DNA of 64,000 bases from Acinetobacter corruptisaponis (GCF_030053775.1 NZ_CP125669.1:1793962-1857961); one strand, 5' to 3'. Positions 27,209 to 34,335 are shown, counted from the first letter of the stretch. The notes: generated by a model from the letters alone, not told the origin. Translations and numbers: made by a program.

Positions 27209-28111
27209 TTATCCAATATAGCCCTTTAACCCATCCATCAACTCACTTTGCAAGCTTTCAGGACTGACCACATGAATATGTGGCATCCAGTAACGGATCA
27301 GCGAAAGAAGTTGGACTGAACTGGCATACTGACTACTCATCAGCAAACCACCGTTATCCATTTCTTTGACAATTTGCTGATGTGGCAACAAACTCCGTTG
27401 TCTAAAATGATCTGCAACTTCTGCACTGATCGTTAAAATAGCTTCCTGTTTGTCTTGTCCAAACCAAATACTTTCTTCTGTTTCTAATTGCTTCAATATT
27501 TCTTTGCTATGCTGAAAAGAAGGTTGATTGTCATGGATCGTAAGCTCTTTAACAAAGCTGAGGCGATACGCTTTTAATTTCTCATCTTTCACTGCTGCCA
27601 AATACCAACAACTACGATGATTAATCAATTTATATGGCTCAAGTAAGTGATAACTACCTTTATAATAAAGCGTGATTTTATGCTTCTTTAAAATAGCAGG
27701 TTCTAATTGCTCAAATAGAGCTTTAAACTTTGTACCATCTTCATTAAATTGCCCTTTACTTTCATAAACAAATTTTGCATTTTCATTCAGGATACGATGC
27801 AAGAATTGTCTATCCATATTAGGGAATAAATCAGAAACACCTGATAGTATGGAAAAATGACGAATATCATCATTATTCAATTGCCCTAAATAATAATTTT
27901 CAGGTAACGCATAAAGACCATCATCATTCAGCCCAAGCATAGGCAATGCCAACATTAAACGCTGATTAATATCACGCTGTATGGTACGTTTACTGACACG
28001 ATGTTGTTCTGCAAGTTGCTTGGTATCCAATGCTTTGCCTTCATTAAGCTGACACAGCATGTCCGTGATACGTTGTGCTAATTTGACATGTTCATTTTCA
28101 TTATCTGTCAT
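27209..28111 (-). CDS. WYL-domain transcriptional regulator heading the patatin operon
   Basis: An N-terminal helix-turn-helix (TKQLAEQHRVSKRTIQRDIN) is followed by a linker and a WYL domain (KITLYYKG, then the core HRSCWYLAAVKDEKLKAYRL at about residues 165-190). A C-terminal extension is present. At 300 residues it resembles the stand-alone WYL regulators CapW and BrxR, which repress CBASS and BREX loci until infection. That relation is by architecture only. It is the first gene of the four-gene operon, so self-repression is likely. Its upstream region contains a long inverted repeat. Confidence 0.85.
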   Translation of the reverse strand: MTDNENEHVKLAQRITDMLCQLNEGKALDTKQLAEQHRVSKRTIQRDINQRLMLALPMLGLNDDGLYALPENYYLGQLNNDDIRHFSILSGVSDLFPNMDRQFLHRILNENAKFVYESKGQFNEDGTKFKALFEQLEPAILKKHKITLYYKGSYHLLEPYKLINHRSCWYLAAVKDEKLKAYRLSFVKELTIHDNQPSFQHSKEILKQLETEESIWFGQDKQEAILTISAEVADHFRQRSLLPHQQIVKEMDNGGLLMSSQYASSVQLLSLIRYWMPHIHVVSPESLQSELMDGLKGYIG

Positions 28112-28162
28112 TTACTCTTTCCAAAGTTAATCTTTCTTATATCCATAATACCCACACTGATA

Positions 28163-28263
28163 GACAGGTGATGTCGTCACTAATCAAAATAATGATGTGC
28201 CTTATAAAAAGTCCATTTATTTTAATTTTTTCAATTTCCATTTTTATGACGACACAGCCTGTC
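28163..28263. repeat. 17-bp imperfect inverted repeat upstream of the WYL gene
   Basis: GACAGGTGATGTCGTCA (28163-28179) pairs with TGACGACACAGCCTGTC (28247-28263) at 14 of 17 positions, with 67 bp between them. It could be a looped operator for the WYL protein or the ends of a small non-autonomous element. No target duplication was seen. Confidence 0.55.
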
Positions 28264-28375
28264 CGCCCAACCTGTTAGCTTATAAACATCGCCAATAGAC
28301 GTAGGAAAAACCGCTATCAAACCTGTGCTTAGAACTTTATGAATACTAAGTTTGGTGGTGAGGTCGGCAGCAATT

Positions 28376-28392
28376 GTACCTAACTAAGGTAC
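28376..28392. promoter_or_regulatory. Candidate XRE operator, isolated site
   Basis: GTACCTAACTAAGGTAC is a near-perfect palindrome with the same GTACC...RTAC spacing as three sites at 29667-29732. It lies about 100 bp before the gene at 28475. Confidence 0.5.
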
Positions 28393-28474
28393 GTGTTACT
28401 ACGATTTTTTAGGGGTAAACAACACAATCTCGTCTCGTGTGTTCAGTCACATTAATCATTGCAGGAAAAAAGTC

Positions 28475-28888
28475 ATGTCACATTATGAAAAAAATGAAAG
28501 AGTCAATAAAATTGGTGTATTTGAGAAATTCATCCAACGTACAAATCACAAAGGAATGAAAATTATACTCGCTTCCATGATTGCACTCATAACTACAAAT
28601 AGTTTTGCAGGAGTTACATTGGAACAAGGAGATACCATGTATTATTTTGCTAAACAATGTAATGAAAAGGGTAAAACAGCTTATGCCTTGACTGATACAG
28701 GTCAATGGCAAGCGTATTCTGCCGCAGAAGTTTATGAGCAGTATAAGTATATGAAATCTATGATCACGATCAATCAGTTCTTATCAACGACACCATCCAA
28801 AGTAACAAAAGAGGATGTACTTGCATATTTAGATAAAACACGACCTAAACGAATTAAGTCTGCCAAAAGTTATCTTGCATGTAAGTAA
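28475..28888 (+). CDS. Small exported or membrane-anchored hypothetical protein
   Basis: The 137-residue translation has one strongly hydrophobic segment, MKIILASMIALITTNSFAG (about residues 28-46), with a signal-peptidase-like NSFA-G end. A soluble part of about 90 residues with two cysteines follows. I chose the ATG at 28475 because AGGA lies 8 bases before it. The ATG at 28556 would give a classical short signal peptide, but its AAGGA is only one base away. The frame is open back to 28439. The function is unknown. A candidate XRE operator upstream suggests it belongs to the same regulon as the XRE genes. Confidence 0.6.
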   Translation: MSHYEKNERVNKIGVFEKFIQRTNHKGMKIILASMIALITTNSFAGVTLEQGDTMYYFAKQCNEKGKTAYALTDTGQWQAYSAAEVYEQYKYMKSMITINQFLSTTPSKVTKEDVLAYLDKTRPKRIKSAKSYLACK

Positions 28889-28997
28889 TATTTTAAAGCA
28901 TGTTCAAATATTTTTAATATGAGCATACCTAATTATAAATCTCAAAAACTTCAAGCTATAAAATAATATGTAATTAATCACATTTTACTTACATATT

Positions 28998-29036
28998 ATT
29001 TTCATGGTCTATAAACAAAGGAGTGACCATGAAAAT
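28998..29036 (+). promoter_or_regulatory. Start-codon hairpin of the 49-residue ORF
   Basis: ATTTTCATGGTC (28998-29009) and GACCATGAAAAT (29025-29036) form a perfect 12-bp stem. The 15-base loop contains AAAGGAG, and the ATG at 29029 is in the second arm. In the RNA this would expose the ribosome binding site but lock the start codon. Confidence 0.7.
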
Positions 29037-29178
29037 TATTTATTCTGTATTCAATATAGGTTTATTACTTGATAGCGATAAATCATTTTTCAATCTTATT
29101 GCAAATAATGTAAATATTAACCCTAAAACAAAACCCTATACTCTTTCCACCTTATTCATCCCTGTAATAAGAGAATAA
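29029..29178 (+). CDS. 49-residue small protein
   Basis: The ORF starts at an ATG preceded by AAAGGAG (5 bases away) and ends 12 bp before the next ATG, so it looks like the first cistron of a two-gene unit with the XRE-like gene. The translation starts MKIIYSVFNIGLLLDSDKSF and ends TLFIPVIRE; a short hydrophobic N-terminus is visible but no domain. The strong ribosome binding site and the hairpin around the start are the main evidence that it is translated. It could be a leader peptide controlling the downstream regulator rather than a protein with its own job. Confidence 0.5.
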   Translation: MKIIYSVFNIGLLLDSDKSFFNLIANNVNINPKTKPYTLSTLFIPVIRE

Positions 29179-29190
29179 GGAGAAAGTTGT

Positions 29191-29415
29191 ATGGATGCCT
29201 TACAGCAATGGTTTATAGAACAGCATGAAAAAAGGAAATTAACAATTCAACAGCTCGCACAAAATCTGAACCAACCTGTTTCATATATACAAGACATTGA
29301 ACAGGGAGAGCATATTTTAGAGATCGTTGAATTTTTACGATATTGCCGTGCTTTGGATGTTGATCACAATATAGCGATTGAGATTATTCAAAACGAATTG
29401 CAAAAACAATCTTAA
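29191..29415 (+). CDS. XRE-like small DNA-binding protein
   Basis: This 74-residue protein is a single Cro/CI-type helix-turn-helix domain: LTIQQLAQNLNQPVSYIQDI followed by EQGEHILEIVEFLRYCRALD. AAGGAGAAAG precedes the ATG. It is a clear paralogue of the protein encoded head-on at 29412-29666: both share SYIQ-x-x-EQGE, the L-x-IVE-x-x-x-YC segment and the ending IIQNEL or LIQNEI. The two stop codons overlap. It is probably a regulator within the island; which promoters it binds is unknown. Confidence 0.8.
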   Translation: MDALQQWFIEQHEKRKLTIQQLAQNLNQPVSYIQDIEQGEHILEIVEFLRYCRALDVDHNIAIEIIQNELQKQS

Positions 29416-29666
29416 CCCTTTGCTTTGTTGATTTCATTTTGAATTAAATCCAATCCAGTTTGAGGATTGATTCCAAGCGTATTGCAGTACCAAACGTATT
29501 CCACAATATCTAAACGCCTTTCGCCTTGTTCAACTTTTTGTATGTACGAATGAGGTTTGTCCATGCGTTCAGCCAAGCTACGCATAGAAAGGTGGCGTAA
29601 TTTGCGTTCACTCTTGAGCCAATGGATCAGAGTTCGCATCTCGTCAGTATAGATACTATTTGTCAT
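29412..29666 (-). CDS. XRE-family transcriptional regulator
   Basis: This 84-residue Cro/CI-type protein has its helix-turn-helix in LSMRSLAERMDKPHSYIQKV, followed by EQGERRLDIVEYVWYC. Three GTACC...RTAC sites lie directly upstream, the first touching the start codon, which suggests autorepression. Before the IS insertion this promoter region also faced the gene now at 30744, so it probably controlled both. Its end overlaps the convergent paralogue by 4 bp. Confidence 0.85.
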   Translation of the reverse strand: MTNSIYTDEMRTLIHWLKSERKLRHLSMRSLAERMDKPHSYIQKVEQGERRLDIVEYVWYCNTLGINPQTGLDLIQNEINKAKG

Positions 29667-29732
29667 GTACCTATTTTGAATACACCAGACAATGTACCCA
29701 AAACAGATACAAAAAGTACCTTAAACACGTAC
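29667..29732. promoter_or_regulatory. Three candidate XRE operators in tandem
   Basis: GTACCTATTTTGAATAC (29667-29683), GTACCCAAAACAGATAC (29694-29710) and GTACCTTAAACACGTAC (29716-29732) are 17-mers with the form GTACCY-N7-RTAC. They match the isolated palindrome at 28376-28392. Their position immediately upstream of the minus-strand XRE gene makes that protein the likely binder. Confidence 0.6.
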
Positions 29733-29747
29733 AAAGAGATTAATATA

Positions 29748-30722
29748 ACCTGAATTACGGATAAGAAATTGACTTGAAAAAAAAGTAGTTAGAACAATTT
29801 AGAAAGTTACGACACAACCTAAAAGCTCTAACTACCATGTACGATTTTACAGAAATTTTTTGTAGTGTTGATGATTTTTTCAAAAAGTTTGAACCTATCT
29901 ATTGGCAATTCCTCAAACAGGAGAAGAAACGTCAACGTATCCGACAAGCCACACTCTCCTTGTCTGAAATTGTGACGATCTCCATTTGCTATAAAGCTTC
30001 TCAAATGCATAACTTTAAAGCTTTTTTCCAACTTCTATGTCAATATGAAAGCAGGTTGTTTAAAGAGTTACCTTGTTATAAAAATATACTTACTCTTATC
30101 AATCAACATCAGCTTGCGATTCATGCTTTGCATTATGCGTTAAATCAGCATAAGGAAGATTCATATCTATGGATTGATTCGACACCTTTGCCTGTATGTA
30201 AAAATAAAAGAATTCCTAAAGAACATCATGCTTTAGATGATATTGCTTCTCGTGGTAAAAGTTCTATGGGGTGGTTTTATGGTTGTAAATTACACCTGTT
30301 GATGAATCATCAAGGGGAGATTGTAAATTCAGATATCTCGAATGGACATATTGCTGATATTAGAAAGGTAGAAAAACTAGTTGATGGATTATCAGCAAGA
30401 GTCTATGGTGATCGGGGATATATCAGCCAAGCACTAAAAGAAACTCTTAAAGAGCAAGGCATTGATTTAATTACCTATCCTAGAAAGAATATGAAAGTTA
30501 TGCTATTACCATTTTCTGATGAATTTCACTTACGTCAACGAAAAAGAATTGAAACGTTAATAGGTTTACTGAAAGAAAAATACCATTTGGTCACAGGAAA
30601 ACATCGTTCAATTGCGGGTTTCTTATCAGGTGTATTTTCCTCTTTATGTGCTTATCAGCTTTGTCAGAAGAATAAGCCTCAAATTCATGTGGTTAATTCT
30701 TTGGCTTATCCGTAACTGGGGT
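29748..30722 (+). mobile_element. IS982-family insertion sequence, 975 bp
   Basis: Terminal inverted repeats of 18 bp (ACCTGAATTACGGATAAG at the left, ACCCCAGTTACGGATAAG read inward from the right; 3 mismatches) flank an intact transposase. The 7-bp sequence TAATATA occurs on both sides (29741-29747 and 30723-30729) as a target duplication. The ends are undamaged, so the insertion looks recent. It separates the XRE operators from the gene at 30744. Confidence 0.9.
29837..30715 (+). CDS. IS982-family transposase
   Basis: This 292-residue DDE transposase is full length for IS982 elements in Acinetobacter. It has LWIDSTPLPVCKNKR with the first catalytic aspartate, SSMGWFYGCKLHLLMN, and VYGDRGYISQALKE with the second aspartate. 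The C-terminal RKRIETLIGLLKEKY supplies the glutamate. No frameshift or stop interrupts it, so the element is probably active. The stop lies 7 bp from the right inverted repeat end. Confidence 0.95.
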   Translation: MYDFTEIFCSVDDFFKKFEPIYWQFLKQEKKRQRIRQATLSLSEIVTISICYKASQMHNFKAFFQLLCQYESRLFKELPCYKNILTLINQHQLAIHALHYALNQHKEDSYLWIDSTPLPVCKNKRIPKEHHALDDIASRGKSSMGWFYGCKLHLLMNHQGEIVNSDISNGHIADIRKVEKLVDGLSARVYGDRGYISQALKETLKEQGIDLITYPRKNMKVMLLPFSDEFHLRQRKRIETLIGLLKEKYHLVTGKHRSIAGFLSGVFSSLCAYQLCQKNKPQIHVVNSLAYP

Positions 30723-30743
30723 TAATATAGGAAATTAAAGAAC

Positions 30744-31532
30744 ATGAGCATTAAGAAACTTACAACTATTATTATTGCTATAGTTGTAATGACCGTAGTT
30801 TCTACAATATTGGTCTATAAATATGCCACTACATCCAAATGCAGTCCTATGAGCTTGGAAAAAGCACTTGATACTTTTTCAACAGCGCAGATAAAAAATG
30901 ATCCTGATCTTATTAAATGTATTTCAGTAACAAAAAAAGAAGAAGCAGAATTTCTTCAACTACAAACATTTCTAGGAGGTACTGACTTTAATGATACTGT
31001 CATTAAAGCTTTTGAATTACGTGATGCTGCAAAAAACTTTGAGGAGTCATCAGTTGAAAAATCTGATCTCAAAGTTCCTCAAAGCCCGCAGAAAGAAACA
31101 ACCCCTGCTGCACCAACAGTCAGTTATGAAGCCTTATATGTTTCAGATGAAGGTGTAGGCTATGACCAAATTTTTGCATTGGAAAACCGTGGTGAAGATA
31201 CTATGGGGCAAGCAATTAATTATCAGTCAAAAGCAGGTCGAATTAATGTAATGGAACAAGTCGTGGAGGATGTTGAAGCGACAGGTTACGTTCAGATTAA
31301 CTATGCCTATAAATTTGCTGATCAATATGTACTGATTGTTTCCACAGGTGAACATGGAAATAGTTGCCCAGCCACGACCTACGCCTTTAGCTATGATACA
31401 AAAAGTGAAAGTGTAACAGGTAAAACTGAAATAGATGGCTGTTCCGAAAATGTCCAAGCTTTTGCTGAAGGGAATAAGCTGACTGTGAAAAAAGATGGAA
31501 AAGCAACGACCATCTATAATGGTAAAGTCTAA
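30744..31532 (+). CDS. Membrane-anchored hypothetical protein downstream of the IS
   Basis: This 262-residue protein has one N-terminal membrane helix (about residues 7-26, IIIAIVVMTVVSTILVYKYA) and then a periplasmic-type domain with few cysteines. A Pro-rich linker near residues 108-125 separates a helical part from a beta-rich C-terminal domain (YVQINYAYKFADQYVLIVST). I do not recognise it. The IS982 copy ends 21 bp before the ATG, leaving AGGAAA as ribosome binding site, so its native promoter has been displaced. The gene at 31570 follows after 37 bp and may be cotranscribed. Confidence 0.7.
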   Translation: MSIKKLTTIIIAIVVMTVVSTILVYKYATTSKCSPMSLEKALDTFSTAQIKNDPDLIKCISVTKKEEAEFLQLQTFLGGTDFNDTVIKAFELRDAAKNFEESSVEKSDLKVPQSPQKETTPAAPTVSYEALYVSDEGVGYDQIFALENRGEDTMGQAINYQSKAGRINVMEQVVEDVEATGYVQINYAYKFADQYVLIVSTGEHGNSCPATTYAFSYDTKSESVTGKTEIDGCSENVQAFAEGNKLTVKKDGKATTIYNGKV

Positions 31533-31569
31533 TATTTAAATCATTTAACTAAAATCAAAGGATAAAATT

Positions 31570-31875
31570 ATGAAATCTTTAAGCATCTTTATTACATTAT
31601 TTATATTCGCAATGTCCACAGCAAATGCTGCGACATTAAATGTAAAAATGAAGAAAAATACTCAGTGGGGAGAAGAATCAGCTCAATTAGCAACTGATAA
31701 AGGACTCATTTCCATTTATGCCCTAGAGTTAACCAAGAAGCAGGCGAATGATTTGAATACGCTGAAAAAAGGTAATTGTGTTCAAATCAAAGCCAAAGAT
31801 CAGACTTTAGAAAAATCTGATGGTGTAATATCCGTTATGGAATTTGAATCTGCAAAAACAGTAAAGTGTAAATAA
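31570..31875 (+). CDS. Small secreted hypothetical protein
   Basis: The first 20 residues are a classical signal peptide, with a lysine start, hydrophobic core LSIFITLFIFAMS and cleavage at ANA-ATL. The mature protein of about 80 residues is Lys-rich, with two cysteines (CVQIKAK and the final VKCK) that may form a disulfide. AAAGGA stands before the ATG. No family is recognised. With its neighbour at 30744 it forms a small envelope-protein pair. Confidence 0.7.
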   Translation: MKSLSIFITLFIFAMSTANAATLNVKMKKNTQWGEESAQLATDKGLISIYALELTKKQANDLNTLKKGNCVQIKAKDQTLEKSDGVISVMEFESAKTVKCK

Positions 31876-31927
31876 ACCTGATGCTGCATACATAAATTGT
31901 AATCGTCCGCATTTGGCATAGATATTA

Positions 31928-31967
31928 TTTTCATGGTGATTCAATCAAGGAGCAAACACCGTGAAAA
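31928..31967 (+). promoter_or_regulatory. Start-codon hairpin of the 55-residue ORF
   Basis: TTTTCATGGTG (31928-31938) and CACCGTGAAAA (31957-31967) form an 11-bp stem with one G-T wobble exactly at the start codon. The 18-base loop contains AAGGAG. The design and flanking bases match the hairpin at 28998-29036. Confidence 0.65.
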
Positions 31968-32128
31968 AACATTATCCAGAACTTGAAAAAGTATGTGAGG
32001 TTATGGACAACATTCCTCATCCCAAGTGTCAAAACTTGGCGAATAGTATCCGTACCTGTAATAGCATTGATGCCAGTCATCAGGAAAAAGCTGCTGCTGT
32101 ACTGATTGCCGCCTTACAATTTCTTTAA
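31961..32128 (+). CDS. 55-residue small protein with GTG start
   Basis: The frame starts at a GTG five bases after AAGGAGC and ends at TAA 20 bp before a terminator-like hairpin. The translation runs MKKHYPELEKVCEVMDNIPH and ends AAAVLIAALQFL. It has three cysteines, and the C-terminal helix is hydrophobic on one face. It does not resemble the 49-residue ORF, yet both share the same type of start-codon hairpin. No domain is recognised. It may be the first of a run of small island genes up to 33360. Confidence 0.55.
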   Translation: MKKHYPELEKVCEVMDNIPHPKCQNLANSIRTCNSIDASHQEKAAAVLIAALQFL

Positions 32129-32147
32129 ATCTTGATCTTATCAATAG

Positions 32148-32180
32148 CCCCCAATGCAGTCACGTGCATTGGGGGTTTTG
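32148..32180 (+). terminator. Terminator-like hairpin between two island genes
   Basis: CCCCCAATGCA and TGCATTGGGGG form an 11-bp perfect stem followed by TTTTGTATTT. It lies only about 20 bases before the next start codon (32199), so it may act as an attenuator as well. Confidence 0.8.
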
Positions 32181-32198
32181 TATTTATGGAGCATCATC

Positions 32199-32699
32199 AT
32201 GCAACCACAACCTCGTATCCATGACAAAGTGGGTTATTGCCTTGTAGAGACTTTGATCTGTAATAAGCTTTCTGAACGTGCCGAAGGGAAACTGCATTAT
32301 CAAATTTGGCAGCATCAAGAAGATAAGTCTTTTGGCATCTCACTTTGCAAGAATGAATCAAGCGGTGGCTTTAGTGCCGAACTCATTCAAGTTACTGACA
32401 TTTTACAGTGTTTAGCAAATCTCAAAGCCACTGAAAAGCCATTTCATGCAACGGCATTCAAATCTCTATTCTCAGGGAAGTCGGCAAATAATCATTGCTT
32501 CCTTGCTGCGGTGTTCGTAGACCAGAAACTTGTCCAACCACATCCTATGACCGAAAGATTATTGGAAGTTGATGTTCATTTTGAATTGTGGGTGAACCAA
32601 TTGGAAAGCCTTGTATCAATCGACAAAGAGATTACGCCAACCAAAAGCAGTAAAAAACGCCCTGAAAAGGAGATCGAAAATGAAGTACATCAAGCATAA
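32199..32699 (+). CDS. Island hypothetical protein
   Basis: This 166-residue soluble protein is not recognised. The start MQPQPRIHDKVGYCL (32199) has GGAG eight bases before it; the frame is open upstream to 32154, but that would run through the hairpin. The C-terminus is charged (KSSKKRPEKEIENEV). The last 20 bp overlap the start of the next gene, which points to one operon. Such small proteins are common in integrative elements and plasmids; no role can be given. Confidence 0.6.
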   Translation: MQPQPRIHDKVGYCLVETLICNKLSERAEGKLHYQIWQHQEDKSFGISLCKNESSGGFSAELIQVTDILQCLANLKATEKPFHATAFKSLFSGKSANNHCFLAAVFVDQKLVQPHPMTERLLEVDVHFELWVNQLESLVSIDKEITPTKSSKKRPEKEIENEVHQA

Positions 32700-33027
32700 G
32701 GATGACATCAAATATGTAATCAACCGTGAAATTGCTTCGACAATATCCAGTACGATATCTCGACTGGAAACGCAATATGAAGAAGCCTATCAAGCCACCC
32801 AACATGGGTGGTTTATTGTATGTGAGCAAGGCAAAGAGTTATTTCAGCCCTTACCAGAGCTGTCTTTTAGTCTTTATGAAAAGATCAAAAATGGCGAGGC
32901 TGAATATATAGAGGAATTATCGGATTGGTATGAAATCTATATTTTACTCAATGACAATGAGGGCGTTTTGGTGTTCATTCCACGAACATTACTTCCTCAA
33001 CATTCTTTACCCATGATACCGAACTGA
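32680..33027 (+). CDS. Island hypothetical protein
   Basis: This 115-residue acidic protein starts MKYIKHKDDIKYVINREI, with AGGAG seven bases before the ATG. That start lies inside the previous gene and overlaps it by 20 bp in another frame. It has an N-terminal amphipathic region and a beta-type C-terminal half (YEIYILLNDNEGVLVFIP). It is not recognised. The earlier in-frame ATG at 32611 lies well inside the neighbour and lacks a good ribosome binding site. Confidence 0.6.
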   Translation: MKYIKHKDDIKYVINREIASTISSTISRLETQYEEAYQATQHGWFIVCEQGKELFQPLPELSFSLYEKIKNGEAEYIEELSDWYEIYILLNDNEGVLVFIPRTLLPQHSLPMIPN

Positions 33028-33054
33028 ACGCTGAGTGAGTTACAGCTTGGCGTT
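33027..33054 (+). terminator. Hairpin between island genes
   Basis: AACGCTGAG and CTTGGCGTT form a 9-bp stem with two G-T wobbles, followed by TTA. It overlaps the stop of the upstream gene and lies 27 bases before the next start. Confidence 0.5.
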
Positions 33055-33081
33055 TTAGCACACAGCATCAAGGACGTAAAA

Positions 33082-33360
33082 ATGTCAAAGAAACCTTTAT
33101 TTAAACTTGGTCAAGTGGTAGCGACTGTAAATGCCTTAACCTTTGCCAATCAGCATCAAATCGACCTACTTGGCTTGTTGCAACGGCATCATACAGGTGA
33201 CTGGGGAAATCTATGTTCTGAGGATAAAGACAGTAATGAAGAGGCTCTCATCTGTGATGGACGTATTTTTTCTAGCTATCAATATGAAACGGATAAAATT
33301 TGGATCATGACTGAAGCTGATCGAAGTCTAACGACCATCTTATTGCCGATTGATTACTGA
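33082..33360 (+). CDS. Plasmid/ICE-associated small protein
   Basis: This 92-residue protein matches a family often found on plasmids and integrative elements. It starts with a LFKLGQVVATVNAL segment, followed by LLQRHHTGDWGNL, a charged ED(K) stretch, GRIFSSYQYE and the conserved end IWIMTEADRSLTTILLPIDY. Some databases label relatives as restriction subunits, which I think is a propagated error. The function is unknown, but its presence supports an integrative-element origin. A strong terminator follows. Confidence 0.75.
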   Translation: MSKKPLFKLGQVVATVNALTFANQHQIDLLGLLQRHHTGDWGNLCSEDKDSNEEALICDGRIFSSYQYETDKIWIMTEADRSLTTILLPIDY

Positions 33361-33396
33361 ATCGTCCTGTCAGACCACTGCCTTACCTCAAAATAG

Positions 33397-33432
33397 ACCG
33401 TAAAGCTGTTTTGGCTTTACGGTTTCTTTTTT
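33397..33432 (+). terminator. Rho-independent terminator
   Basis: ACCGTAAAGC and GCTTTACGGT form a 10-bp stem followed by TTCTTTTTT. It closes the run of small plus-strand genes. Confidence 0.92.
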
Positions 33433-33486
33433 GATAGCGAGGTCAGGCATGACGTGATGGATTTTCACGATAAAGTGGCTTACGTT

Positions 33487-33975
33487 CTAGTAGTCCGTGG
33501 GCTTAAATGCGGCATTTTGTCGAGTACAAAAACCCGTCTTATTGTTTGAAGAGCGATATATCTCCAACTTATATTGCTCTACCTCTAGGCTCTCACGTGC
33601 TGCTTTAAAATATCGATTGAAATTTCTTGGAGACTGCGTTTCACATGCTGAGCTTGAGGTTGAATATCTTGAATAATATAACTCTCTTAAATGTGCTGTT
33701 GATGCAAAGCCATCTTGATTTAATAAATCTTTCAATAACTCATCCATCTGTTGCGGTTGCATATTGATCTTTCGACAGTTTCCAATATCAAAATTATTTT
33801 TTGTATGTCTGACTGAATATAATTTTGGTTTATCTTTAATTAACTTGAAATTTGTTCTATATCGGGCAGCCGTTGAATCAGGCGTACCTTGAATTGCCAT
33901 AACTTGCTTAATGGATAATCCAACGTCTTGTTCCAAAGCGTCGTAAATATCTTTAGGTATATAGAGTGATTTCAT
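33487..33975 (-). CDS. Island hypothetical protein
   Basis: I do not recognise this 162-residue basic protein. The N-terminal part (IYDALEQDVGLSIKQVMAI) could include a short DNA-binding helix pair, and the charged C-terminal half contains LRELYYSRYSTSSSACE. It is the only minus-strand gene between the XRE genes and the integrase. A regulatory role would fit its size and charge but is not shown. Confidence 0.55.
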   Translation of the reverse strand: MKSLYIPKDIYDALEQDVGLSIKQVMAIQGTPDSTAARYRTNFKLIKDKPKLYSVRHTKNNFDIGNCRKINMQPQQMDELLKDLLNQDGFASTAHLRELYYSRYSTSSSACETQSPRNFNRYFKAARESLEVEQYKLEIYRSSNNKTGFCTRQNAAFKPTDY

Positions 33976-34335
33976 TTCATAACCTTGGATAGAAAAGCCT
34001 ATTGTAAACAGTCTGTGTACTTATGTTATCACGCCATCACTACTAATGTTACTGCTCCATCAACACTTAGATGCCACCAAGATTGCTTACCGAGAAATTT
34101 ATTTTCAGGACAGTTGGGATGAGAATGAAAAATTGAATTTAAAATTTAGATCAAAATTTAACCAATATGAATCCATATTAATCAATTACTTAGGATACAA
34201 TTTTAACATTTGACATGTATTCTAAAGCTCCATTTCTCATCTATAGTTCTCTCATGGCATTGAGCCATACAACATGATTCGCTTACCCCAAAATAGGCAA
34301 ATCAATCACAATCATTGTTATGAAAGGTATCAATT
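33976..34335. other. Intergenic region in the island
   Basis: The 360 bp are AT-rich and hold no gene I can support. A small hairpin ATGGC/GCCAT lies at 34254-34268. TTGACA occurs near 34210 but no well-spaced -10 follows. Confidence 0.45.

Noticed and set aside
33082..33360. Annotation of this small protein as a type I restriction subunit
   Set aside because: It is 92 residues with no methyltransferase or specificity motif; the label in databases appears to be propagated in error.
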